From positions 511,813 through 575,812 of the forward strand of contig NW_008246079.1 of NCBI RefSeq assembly GCF_000281045.1: a stretch of 64,000 bases of DNA, read 5' to 3'. A model generated the notes under the pieces. The model worked only from the letters and a program-made list of their open reading frames with translations, was not told the DNA's origin and made no database searches. The stretch comes from Saprolegnia diclina VS20 (lineage: Eukaryota > Oomycota > Saprolegniomycetes > Saprolegniales > Saprolegniaceae). Each line of letters begins with the position of its first letter. Position 1 is the first letter of the stretch. Shown one piece after another: positions 1-9,869 of this stretch. Made by a program: the position numbers and the translations under genes.

Positions 1-684
1 TAAGGTTGCGAGCTGTGGTTGTGGAGTGCGTTTGCTGACATATCGCTGTCTATGGAGCTTCAGCTACTGGTGTTGGTGTCATCGGAACCATCAAGTTGGC
101 TCTTTGCTGTGCCACGACCCATCGAATATGGAGAAGCGAAATGCTTGTGAATGGGCCGGTAGGAAACCCCGGTAAGGGTTGCAACCCGTAACCTGTCACT
201 GGCATTCCCGGCACAGCGTGTACGTGCTCGTGACTCGAGGAGCCGCAGAACTGCGCCGCCCGGTTCTTTTGGACTTGCTGCGCGCTCGTCGCTCGCTACA
301 TCTTGACCTCTGGGTCCAAAGACGCACATAGGACGATACGATCTTATCTTTTCCTCTCCGAATACGCCATTGTTGTGTCATCCATGCTCCTCGCCAAGCT
401 GCCGCAGACGTTGGACATCGACGTGACCGAGATGGCGCAGCTTTCGTGGATCGACCGTACCTCGTCGCTGGCGGCGAGTGGCCATCGACTTATCATAGCG
501 GATGCCCGTGTGCCAAGCAAGGAGCTCTCAACAAAACGAGCTGCTCGACCTGCAACGGGTGGTCAACCAACATGCAGTGTGAAATGGTTCCCCGTGAGGA
601 ACTTGAAACACACATTGTTGTGCTAAGAATTGGCAGACAAACTTTATCAACAGCCAACGCACAGATAAATAAAGAAATGCGAAG
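1..684. other. Left-edge region without a supported gene
   Basis: No open frame here has a recognisable domain or a convincing exon chain. A short plus-strand frame near 446-688 contains a Cys-rich patch (CSTCNGW-like), which could be a gene remnant, but nothing supports expression. The end of the neighbouring minus-strand membrane gene lies at 685, so part of this stretch is its 3' flank. Confidence 0.4.
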
Positions 685-1359
685 TTAGACTACGCTGCCC
701 GTAGGCGTCTCTAAGCGGACATGCGCAAAATCGTCGCCCTCGTTCGCGTCCACGTGGCGGCGTGTGGTGCGAAAGACGATACCGCACATGAGCGAGATGA
801 CGTAGAGGAACGCAGAAGCCAGCAAGAGGTACCATGAAACATCGTACGAGGCGCCGTCGGGCTTGGCGTAGAGACAAACGACGAGGATCGCGGCAAGGAA
901 GGCGGCGGCGTTGCAGACAACTGCAATAGGCAACGCTGGGCCTTTGTGCCGGCCAAAGCAGATACCGTTGAAGAGCGCGACGAGCGACACAAAGCCCATA
1001 GCCATCTCGAGCGCCACCATCGCAATCAGCGCGTAGCCATTAAAGCCACACGCAGAGGAGACGTGGTCGACGAGCTGCGGCGTCGAGAGGCCTGCCCACG
1101 TCGCCGTCTCGCCAAGAAGCGGCGAGTCGGAGGGCACGCTGCAAAAGCTCGAGCCTGGGTACGGCGTCAAGCTATTGCGTGTGTGGTATTGCAAGCAGCG
1201 CGTACGGCCAGGCACGTTGGTGAGGCAAAGCGCGCCAATGCCGTCGGTAAAGTTGGCACCCGCCGACCAGCGCGGGAGGCCGATGGCGACGGCAGACAAG
1301 GCGAACGCTGTAGCACAAAAGATGATGGCGCAGTGGCCCGAGGTCTTGGCCGGTGGCAT
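685..1359 (-). CDS. Claudin/PMP22-like four-pass membrane protein
   Basis: Single-exon gene of 224 residues if started at the Met followed by PPAKTSG; an upstream in-frame Met at 1413 would add 18 residues. Four hydrophobic segments are clear: residues about 9-29, 107-132, 142-165 and 178-198. The large first extracellular loop holds paired cysteines (ALC...RCLQY...SFC...ACG), an arrangement like the claudin/PMP22/tetraspan fold. The C-terminal tail is short and hydrophilic. It resembles the next gene (2699-3514) in loop layout and in the ACG-plus-hydrophobic second helix, so the two are probably paralogues. Function is not assignable; a plasma-membrane or vesicle membrane role is inferred from topology only. 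Confidence 0.7.
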   Translation of the reverse strand: MPPAKTSGHCAIIFCATAFALSAVAIGLPRWSAGANFTDGIGALCLTNVPGRTRCLQYHTRNSLTPYPGSSFCSVPSDSPLLGETATWAGLSTPQLVDHVSSACGFNGYALIAMVALEMAMGFVSLVALFNGICFGRHKGPALPIAVVCNAAAFLAAILVVCLYAKPDGASYDVSWYLLLASAFLYVISLMCGIVFRTTRRHVDANEGDDFAHVRLETPTGSVV

Positions 1360-2698
1360 CGTGGCGAGATCAAGTGTGAGCGACCATGGCCGCGACGCTA
1401 GCCTCCTGGACACGATGGCCTTGTCATACGCACTTGTAATTCGCGTAATACAAGCGCGTGTGTCCAGAACGGTGGACAGGGAAGGTGGTAAATAACTTCG
1501 GCAAATAGGGACATCTTGATGTTGGTATCCAAACCAAACTTCGAAGCTTGACGTGAAACCGATTGGTACTGAATAAGGGAATTAGGTGCGACGAGTCAGC
1601 CGCGCGCCACCTTGGTCGAAAGCGCAGAGAAGCCGAGTGGACAGCATTCCTCCTTGTCTACGGTGAGAACGTCAATACGACGGTTCCTCGCGTGTACACG
1701 GACAGCAAATAGTAGATACTGAAAGGACGTCATTGGACGACCTCGCGTCTTCAGAAGACCGACGGCATCGGTACCGGTATGTTTGCCCAATGAGCCAGCG
1801 CCGCTGCATATATTTGATGGCAAGCGGCCGCAAGACAAGCTACTTGAGCCCCAGCGGCTTCCGCTGACCTTTCTGACTGGGTGCCTCCCGACAGCGCCGA
1901 GAGAGATAGCACCAATAGGAGATTGGAGTCTGTCACACGGTGTGTAGTTGCTTGTTGCGCATTTCAAAGCGAGCCGTCAGTTCTCATCGGACTTGGAGTG
2001 GAGCCATCGTACGCGGCGTAGAGGCGTCGTGAAGCGAATGATGATGGCATGGTGTGATGTGATGGATTCTTGGCCGAGCATCCCCGTTGGAATGCGTTGG
2101 CACCTCGAGGACATACGATACTCGGCAGCCGACGACATACCCTGGCAACAACCACATTTTATTTGAGCGCCATGGCGTCAGCAGCGATCACATGCGGAAG
2201 CTTCTCTTCTTTACGACGGCAACAACCTTCATGCACGACGAGCGCGTTCGAAGAACTTCGCGGCACAGGACCGCCAGGACACGAAGGGGTGTCACCGCTC
2301 GGAAAACTCACCATGTATCCCTCCGTACACGGGCTGTCTGCGCCAGCAAAGCACCTGCCACGAGGGCACCACCTCCATGCTCTGCGCACCCATCGACCTC
2401 CTCGACCTCGATGGCGGGGGCTGGCTCGCAGCGTCTTGATTGACATGGCCACACGGCTGGACGCCACGGTTGTTGGCGCTGAACACTTCAAATTTTAACA
2501 CCTTGGTCTCGCACGCGAGCACATAATGCGAGTAGCTTTCACCATGACGTGGCAACCGCTGCGACCAAGTGCAAGGTGGGTCGGCCAATCAGATGCGTGT
2601 CTGCGCAGCATCCTCCGCGTACCTCATTTTCGCCCTCGCATTCGCACCATCGACGTCCGTGCCGCATTATCGAATTTGCCTTGTCGTACATACACAAC
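1360..2698. other. Intergenic region between two divergent tetraspan genes
   Basis: About 1.3 kb shared upstream region of the two membrane-protein genes. Several open frames of 70-140 codons occur on both strands, but none shows a domain, a membrane pattern or consistent splice borders. I see no repeat or mobile-element signature. Confidence 0.5.
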
Positions 2699-3514
2699 AT
2701 GCTCGCCTACGGTATTCTCTCGGTCGTTTTGGCCGTCGCCGCCTGTCTCTTGGCGTCCTTCGCGCTCGTCGTGCCCGCTTGGTCGGCGCTCGACAACGTC
2801 GCGTTCACCGGGTCGTCGTTCACGCTCCATACGCCCTTTGCCGCCGGCGTGTGGGGCTACTGCACGGACGTGCGCATGGACACGTCCGCGGGCTCGTACC
2901 TCGGCCACTGCGTCCTCTACCAGCGCCACGCGTCGACGACCAACACCAACTCTGTGACGATCGATGGCACCGGCCTCTGCACGCTTGAGACGACATCGTC
3001 GGCGTACACGGCCCTTCTGTCGGCGTCCCATTTGGACGCGTCCGTCTTTGACACCTTTGCTGCTGATGCGTGCGGTGTCTCGGCGTGGCTCGCGCTAGCG
3101 TGCATTCAAGTTGTCATTGCGCTTGCAGCGATCGGTATCGTCGCCGAGTGCGTTGCGCTTATCGCTGGCTGCTGCGGCGGGAAGCGCTTCCTCCAAGCCC
3201 ACGCGACCCTCGTCCACCTCACGGCCATGATGCTTGCGCTCTTTATGGCGATTGTCACCATGCTTGCATGGGCCGTGCAGACGCCGTCGCATGTGTCGTA
3301 CGCCGCGTCGTTCCACTGGCTCATCGCCGCGTTTGTGTTTTGTATGGCGTCGGTCGCTTGTGGCTTCAAGTACCGCATCGAGGCGCTGCGCGTCGCGAGC
3401 TTTAGCCCTATCCCGCTGCCGACGCGGCCATCGGTCACCAAAGACGATGACATCTTTGGCACGTCCCAGACGCCGTACCAGGAGGAAGAAGAACAGGAGC
3501 CAGCGATCGTCTAG
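2699..3514 (+). CDS. Claudin/PMP22-like four-pass membrane protein (paralogue)
   Basis: Single-exon gene of 271 residues started at the Met of MLAYGILSV, because the first membrane helix begins right there; the frame stays open 50 codons further upstream, but that part is R/H-rich and lacks a pattern. Four hydrophobic segments (about residues 4-26, 133-157, 171-193, 205-222) and a Cys-bearing first loop (GYC...HCVLYQ...LC...ACG) match the layout of the gene at 685-1359. The tail is acidic and Glu-rich (EEEEQEP). The shared loop cysteines and ACG before helix 2 support paralogy. A role in membrane organisation is inferred from fold only. Confidence 0.72.
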   Translation: MLAYGILSVVLAVAACLLASFALVVPAWSALDNVAFTGSSFTLHTPFAAGVWGYCTDVRMDTSAGSYLGHCVLYQRHASTTNTNSVTIDGTGLCTLETTSSAYTALLSASHLDASVFDTFAADACGVSAWLALACIQVVIALAAIGIVAECVALIAGCCGGKRFLQAHATLVHLTAMMLALFMAIVTMLAWAVQTPSHVSYAASFHWLIAAFVFCMASVACGFKYRIEALRVASFSPIPLPTRPSVTKDDDIFGTSQTPYQEEEEQEPAIV

Positions 3515-4159
3515 TGCATACTCACAGTGAATCGAATTGTCTTCGCATCCTCGACGTATCTTTTGTGTATCACTGCGTACCACGACCGTCGTGGCCATCG
3601 CGACACAGAGGAGGATGCAGCTGCTGCAGCTTGACCAAGTACAGAACTACCTTGCATCTTTGCGCAACCAAATTTCTGCGTGCAAGGCAAGAATGGGCCA
3701 GCCTGGTGGTTGACAGCGACGATGCGGGCCGCATGAGCAAGCCATCCAAGGTACGGGTTTCGAACCCGGCAAACCGCAAACGTCACGCGTCATGCAGCTC
3801 GTCGGCTCGTATTTTTGTACCGTGCGGGTATGATAGATGGGTGTTCCATCTGTCAGCGATGTGAGTCGATGTGTTGCCACAACACTTGGGTGCCAACTGC
3901 CCATCTCCACACAAAAAAGATACTCGCCCTCGGGTCCCCTTCTGCAGCAGCTCACAACGCCAGCGCAATACCCTTCCAGCCCGTTCCCGAGCCTCGCCCT
4001 TCGCCGTCCGAAGCCTTTCATAGCTGCCGTCGACGACAGCTGCGTCGTTGCATCTCGCTCGGTTTCGATTTGTGGCGCCAAAAATCGTGGCTACTTGCGC
4101 ACCCAAGTCAAAGGGGAGAGTGTATGTCGTCGAAACCGATCCTTGAATAGCAACTCGGT
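3515..4159. other. Intergenic region upstream of the CFAP99-like gene
   Basis: No gene supported. A tRNA T-arm-like hairpin near 3753-3770 was examined and rejected. Reading frames here are short and lack domains. Confidence 0.5.
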
Positions 4160-6889
4160 ATGAAGCGGAAGGAGCTTCTCGGCGCCTGCGAAGCGCTCGT
4201 CAAGTCGTATGACCCCAACATTATGACGGTCGACGCGCACGTCGACGAGGCGCTGGCCGACGTGCCCGACGCCGACCGCCTCTTTCTGCACCAAGTGCTC
4301 TATGGCTGCGTGCGCTACAAGGACGTGCTCAAGGTGTTTTTGGCCAACTTTTACATGGACAATAGCGCAAAAACGAGCCGGAACGACTACACCAAGTTTA
4401 TGATCCTCGCGTACCTGAGCATTTTCCGCCTCGGCGAAATCGGTATTGGCGCCTTCAAAAGCATCGTCTCGTCGCAAAACCCAACGTCCATGCACGTCTT
4501 TCTCGCCTACCTCTTTGACCAAGCGATTCTGCAAGGCCCGGTCCAAGCCGAGTGGATCCGCCTCCTCGACCAAGCGTTTGTCGAGGTACACTATTGTCAT
4601 ATACTACGTCAGATTGTACAATCTTAAAACTTGGTAGAAGGAGATGATCGCTAAAATGCTCGTCTTCAAGCACGACATTGATAGCATCCTCGACCACCTC
4701 CACGCCAAGGCCTTTGGCATGGCCGCGGCGCGCGAGACGCTAAAGGCCAACGGCGGCATCGTCCGCGTCGCGAGCAAAGAACCCACGATCCCGATCGCGC
4801 CCAACTTAACCAAGCCCAAGCCGCGTCCAATCGCCGAGCCGATTCGAATTCCGCTCGAGATCAAGGCGAATCCAGTGCCAGAACTCAACAAACTCACGCT
4901 CTCGGACCTCGAGACGCAGCAAAAGCAGCGGCGCGAGGCGGCCAAGCAGGAGGTAATTTGGCCCCTTTCTCTTTACAAACCGAAACGAATCGGTGCGCGT
5001 AGGTGCTAAAAAAGTACGAAGAGTCGTCGGCGCAGCCGTTCAAGCTCGAGGAGACACGAAGCAACCTCGATGCAATCAAGAAGGAGGTCGAGGACGCCCG
5101 CATGGCCGAGCTCAAACTCAAATTCAAAGCCAAGCCCGTAGGCCATCGTTGTCGAGCGCATTGTGAAGGACATGTTGTATATGTAGGCACCGCTGTTTAC
5201 CGACAAGGACGCGCCCGTGAAACTCAACACGGCGGCCATCTTGCGCGAAGACGCATTGTACAAGAAGAAGCAAGAGAAGGAAGCCAAGATCCTTCAGGTT
5301 GGCGGCTACCACAACTGACAGTATATTGACGTTCTGATTGTCCCGCAGGCGTACGAGTCGGACCTGCGCGATGCGTCCGAGTTTTACCGATGGCAGAGCG
5401 ACATGATCAAGAAGGACGACGAAGACCACCGCCGGCAAGTCGAGATGCGGCGCCTCGAGATGGCGCAGGCGCAGCACGAAGCCATTGAGGCGAGGTACCC
5501 TCCCACGACGATATGAAACCTTGCCACCCGTTCGCCTAGTCTGCGCGCCAAGGCCGAGAACCGCGAAGTTGCAATTCAAATGAAGCTTGTCGCGCGCGAG
5601 AACGACGAGAAGCGGCGACAAGAAGGTAGCTGCCATACCACCAACTTCTTTCTTGCCTCAGGTTTGCCATCTGTAGAAAACGAGCTCAACCAGCAGTACC
5701 AGCAAATCGCAACCGACATCAAACAGACGCGCGAGGTGGCGCCGCGTGAAGCCGAAGAGCGCGTTCGCCTTGAAAATGCTCGGAAGCGCGAAGAACTCAA
5801 TATAATGCTCGAGGCCGAGCGACAGCGCAAGGCCGAGCAGGACGCGATCGACCAAGCCCAGCGCGAAGACCTCATTCGCCAAATCCGCGCGCTGGACCGC
5901 GTGCACCGCGAGCACGTGGCAGTACGATAGACGCTTGCTTGAATCGGGCGCCTCTCAGCAAGACGCATCTTATAGGTGTTTGACCCGACCGAGAGCTCCA
6001 ACTATGGCCTTCTGGAAGAAATGTCGCTGGTCGAGCTCCGGGAGCGCCTGCAAATGAAGAAGGTCCAAGAGGCCGAGTGGGAAGCCGAGCGCCGCGAGCA
6101 CATTCTCGAGTGCAAAAAGGACAAGGAAGAGGACCTCAAGTCCCGCGTGCAAAACATTGCGCGCATTCGCCGTACGTCGACCATAGTCGAAGGTTTCTTG
6201 TCGTAGCTGGCTGGATCAATGCATAGAGTCGGCGGCGACCGCGAACCGTGCGGCGCGGGCGCGCAAGAAGGAGCTCGAGCAGGAAAAGCTGGAAAAGGAA
6301 AAGCAAATGCGGGACGAAGGAAACCTCAAGCTCGCGGCCAAAATGACCAAGCAGCGCGCCGAGCGCGAGGCCGAAGCGCGGCGCCTGCGCGACGAAGAGG
6401 AGCTCATCGCGAACAAACGCATGTTTCTCGGGGCGGCCAAAAACATGCTGGAAGAACGCCATTTCATGCAACAGTCGCTCGGCGCCGAGCGCGAAGCCAC
6501 GATCAAACAGCGCACGACGCAGACCGTAGGACACGCGGCGCCCGCGCATTGATTGCGTATACGCGTAGGATGCGCGCACGGACGCGGCGACCAAGCTCAT
6601 GGCCAAGAACGTGCGGCATTTGTACCGGCACCAACAAGCCCTCCTCAAGGAGCACGAGTTTGCAGTCAAGGACGAGCTCAACGAGCGTGCGACGCTCGAG
6701 ACCAAAGCCCGCCTCCGCAACGACAAGGACCATCGAAAAGCCACCGTGCGCCACGAGAAGAACCGACGATTGCACGCCAACGAGATTCTGCAAAACCGCA
6801 ATGCATATGCGACCGAGATCTCCAAGACGGACGTTGGGCATGGTCGACGGTTTGACGCTGCCCAGAGCAGCAATCAACTCGACGCATAA
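4160..6889 (+). CDS. CFAP99: CFAP99-like cilia/flagella-associated coiled-coil protein
   Basis: Ten exons: 4160-4585, 4638-4952, 5003-5137, 5187-5297, 5349-5494, 5540-5625, 5677-5921, 5976-6171, 6227-6525, 6569-6889; joined they give about 759 residues with all phases consistent. The N-terminal 140 residues form a helical domain (LFLHQVLYGCVRYKDVL, LAYLSIFRLGEIG) resembling the N-terminus of CFAP99. After a Pro-rich linker the rest is long K/E/R-rich coiled coil, including the block GLLEEMSLVELRERL that I associate with this family. CFAP99 proteins are found in ciliated eukaryotes and tied to the axoneme, which fits a zoospore-forming organism. The family name rests on remembered motifs, so a different coiled-coil axonemal protein is possible. 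It ends 238 bp from the convergent PES1 gene. Confidence 0.65.
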
Positions 6890-7127
6890 GCTAGTGTCGC
6901 CACAAGTCTAAGCCCCACAACATCCGATCTTATTCCACACACAGCTATGACGTGGCGGCACGAGGTGGCAGCACGCCATCCAAAGTGAAACGCCTGCAAC
7001 TTCAACCTGAGCGATGACTGCGAGTACTACACCTCGTAGCATGGAGTACGGAAAGCAACAGAGAGACAATATTGTACATCTAATATCCAACCGTGTTGTC
7101 CTGTTAATATAGTCGTCGTGTGTGCGT

Positions 7128-9023
7128 TTACTTCTTGGCCTTCTTGGCAGCGTCCAACGCCTTCTTCTTGTCCTCGAGGGCCTTGACAGCGTCCGACTTC
7201 TTGCCAATGCCGTGCTGCATGCGGCTGTATAATCTCTTGGCCTTCTTGTTCATCATCGAGACGGCCATTTCGTGCAGTTCCTCGTCTTCGGCCTGCTTCT
7301 TCATCTTCTTGGTCGGCTTGTCCGAGACGGCGGCCGGCGCCGACCGCTTCTTGCTTGACGAGTCGTCCTCATCGTCCTCGTCGTCGCTGTCGCCAGCCTC
7401 GACCTTGCCGTCGGCTTCGTCCTTGAGGCCCTGCGCAAACACGGCTTCTTCGTCCTCCGACACCTCGTCGTCCTCGTCGTCTTCGTCCGCACCGAGTTCG
7501 GCATGGACGTCGAGCGCCGACTTGAGCTTATCGAGCTGCTTGCGGTAGTCGGGCACGTAGCCCTCGGCCGCGTCGTCGACAAACGGCGAGAGATGCGGCG
7601 GCAACGACGCACCCGGCACGTACTTGTCCAGCGGCAAGAGCACGCCATTGTTGACCGAGTCGAAAATCCACTGCGGCTGGACGTACTCGCGGTTGAAGTA
7701 GCGGTGGCCCTGGTGCGGGCGATCCATAATGTGGTGCGTGATGAGCTCGCTCTTCTCGTTGAACGGCGAGCCCTGGCCTTCCCAGCCCACAACGCCGCCT
7801 TGAGCGCGGATGACAAACTCGAGCGGGGCGCCCGGGACCTCACGCGAGAGGAAGAAGCGGAGGCCGTTGAAGAGCTTGTGGTGCGACTCCTCGGCGTTCG
7901 TGTCAGCGACAAACTGGGCCGCGAGCGCGTCCGAGGCGAACGCGGCTTCGAGCGACTCGGTCATCTTGCCGTAGTTGGCAACCTCTTCCTCAGCCTCGTT
8001 GTCAGCCTCGGCCGTGATCTGGAGCGACGCAATGCGGCCTTCCGACGCCTTTTGCTGCGCGCGGACCGCATCGTCGTTGCCCGACATGTCGACGTCCTCG
8101 TCGGTCTTGGCCTTGGCCGCCTTGGGGGCGTTCTGGGCCTCAAGCTTCTGGAGCTTCATGGCGGCGAGCTGGACGCCGGCGCCGTCGAGCTGCAGATCGA
8201 TCTGCGGCGGGTAGGCCACGCCAATGTCCGTGTAGAGCTTGAAGTTGACAAACTTGAGGAGGACTTCGTAAAACTCGAGGAACGTGAGCATGACGCGGAG
8301 GTCGACGTGCTTGTCCATCTGCGGCGTGAACGTGTGGGGCACGAGCCACGTGATGGTCTCGCCAAGGACCGACGCCTGGTAGTAAATGCCCTTGATCGAC
8401 ACAAACACCTTGGTCAAGCTGCGCGAGACCGAGACGTAGTTCTGCCACTCGCGTACGAGACGCAGGCACGTCTCCGTGAGCTTCGACTTGATGCCGTTGA
8501 TGGCCGGCATGACCGCAAAGAGGTGGATGAGGCAGAGCGCGTCATCCAGGTCGCCAAGCGCATCGACAAAGCGCGGGTAGCGCTCCTTGACGATATGGTC
8601 GAGCTCGTACGTGGGCTTTTGGTCGTTCTTGCGGCGCGCTTCGGAGATGTCCTTGCGGCCGAGCGACTTCTTGAGCTTCTTCATAAACGTCTTGAACTCG
8701 CGGAACTTGTTGAGGATCGGTTCGTGCGCGAGGTGCATAATGTCCTTAATGTAGTAGTACGTCGTGGCCTTGCCGCTCGCCTTCTTCTTCGGGTCGCGCG
8801 GGTAAATACCCTTGAGGATGCAGAGGCGGCGGAAGTCCTTGAGCGTGATCTGCAGCTTCTTGATGGCCTGCGAGCGCGTAATGTAGTTGGCGACCGTGCC
8901 CTTCATGCCCTTGCGCTGCTCCTTCCCGAGCTTGGCCAGGCGGCGCTTGGAGCCATGCGCGTCCGTCTGCTTGGCCTTGATGCTCTTCAGCTTCTTCTTG
9001 CCCTTCACGCGCTTCGTCGGCAT
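7128..9023 (-). CDS. PES1: Pescadillo homologue, 60S ribosome assembly factor
   Basis: Intronless, 631 residues, close to the usual family length of about 590-605. The N-terminus is Lys-rich and reads straight into the conserved Pescadillo N domain (RRLCILKGIYPRDPKKK; HEPILNKFREFKTF; YTDIGVAYPPQIDLQ). A BRCT domain lies at about residues 380-475 (LFFNGL-type start, WIFDSVNNG near its end). An acidic stretch (DEDDEDDE) and a Lys-rich coiled tail follow. In yeast and animals this protein works with BOP1 and WDR12 in 27S/32S pre-rRNA processing in the nucleolus. The gene is head to head with DHX37, another nucleolar ribosome-assembly gene. Confidence 0.96.
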   Translation of the reverse strand: MPTKRVKGKKKLKSIKAKQTDAHGSKRRLAKLGKEQRKGMKGTVANYITRSQAIKKLQITLKDFRRLCILKGIYPRDPKKKASGKATTYYYIKDIMHLAHEPILNKFREFKTFMKKLKKSLGRKDISEARRKNDQKPTYELDHIVKERYPRFVDALGDLDDALCLIHLFAVMPAINGIKSKLTETCLRLVREWQNYVSVSRSLTKVFVSIKGIYYQASVLGETITWLVPHTFTPQMDKHVDLRVMLTFLEFYEVLLKFVNFKLYTDIGVAYPPQIDLQLDGAGVQLAAMKLQKLEAQNAPKAAKAKTDEDVDMSGNDDAVRAQQKASEGRIASLQITAEADNEAEEEVANYGKMTESLEAAFASDALAAQFVADTNAEESHHKLFNGLRFFLSREVPGAPLEFVIRAQGGVVGWEGQGSPFNEKSELITHHIMDRPHQGHRYFNREYVQPQWIFDSVNNGVLLPLDKYVPGASLPPHLSPFVDDAAEGYVPDYRKQLDKLKSALDVHAELGADEDDEDDEVSEDEEAVFAQGLKDEADGKVEAGDSDDEDDEDDSSSKKRSAPAAVSDKPTKKMKKQAEDEELHEMAVSMMNKKAKRLYSRMQHGIGKKSDAVKALEDKKKALDAAKKAKK

Positions 9024-9869
9024 CGTTCCAAGAGGATTGTTTCAACACTGAGGTCCTGTGTCTGCCAACCAATGGCGGCTTTTCAGTTGGCCTTTTTACA
9101 CGCAATTCGTGTGCGACGGGAAATAGTGTATACACAAATTAGTCTGTGCACCACCAATCCCACCGAGGTTACGGAGAACGCTTCTTGAATGGCGACGCCA
9201 ACCGAGTAGGCGCAAGCAAGTACGACAAAATGCGTGTTAAAATGTACTAGATAGTCGTTCGCTACAGGCTCTATTAAGACTGCACCTTGATCGTATTTGG
9301 AGGCAAAAAGGCGCGAAATCACGGAAGTTGGCAACGTCGACGGAATCTTGGGACTAGCTCCGCGTATGTCGTTGTTGATGGAGAGGCAAGCAGAATGGAG
9401 TGAGACGAATTGTTTCTTTTTGCACGTGAGCTCACAAATCCATCGGCGCAATCGCAGTCTAGTCGAATAGAACAACAGCAAGAACATGACGATACCGGTA
9501 CTGGTCTTATGAGGTAGAATATGTGCGTTCTATCTTGAGCGAATCTAGTGCTGCGCCCCAATGTCACATGCAGAGGCAACGTGCAATAACTTGGCTGCAT
9601 TCGATCTTCCTGAACGCGACAACGCAACTCCTGCAACCCCCGCGGACGCACACTATATCGAATCGGATCGGCGTGGTCAGTGCGCCCGTTTCATAACACT
9701 ATTTCTTGGATACCGTGCCAGCCAATAAGACCGCTTTAGACAATTCGACCAACCATGTTGAGCGACCACATTTTAGCACCAAATAGCCAATCAGAAGCGT
9801 GTATTCCGTATTAATAGCCAATCAGATGCATATTTCCAACGTACTTGGGCTCGCGATCCATTTTCGAGC
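9024..9869. promoter_or_regulatory. Divergent promoter region between PES1 and DHX37
   Basis: This 846-bp AT-richer stretch separates the start codons of two nucleolar ribosome-assembly genes that point away from each other. It holds CCAAT motifs at 9069-9073 (ACCAATGGCGG, close to PES1) and 9722-9726, and a duplicated 13-mer ATAGCCAATCAGA at 9783-9795 and 9814-9826, 31 bp apart, just before DHX37. Short open frames inside it have no domain. Promoter function is inferred from position and CCAAT content. Confidence 0.55.
9783..9826 (+). promoter_or_regulatory. Tandem identical CCAAT boxes upstream of DHX37
   Basis: Two identical copies of ATAGCCAATCAGA, start-to-start distance 31 bp (about three helical turns), end 44 bp before the DHX37 start codon. 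CCAAT boxes are classic NF-Y sites; their use here is inferred. Confidence 0.55.

Noticed and set aside
2070-2498. Overlapping frames in the tetraspan intergenic region
   Set aside because: Three frames are open at once on both strands, a sign of GC-biased non-coding sequence, and none has a domain.
3745-3830. tRNA T-arm-like hairpin (GGGTTTCGAACCC) on either strand
   Set aside because: The T-loop fits B-box consensus on the minus strand, but no matching acceptor stem, D-arm or anticodon arm can be drawn at the right distance.
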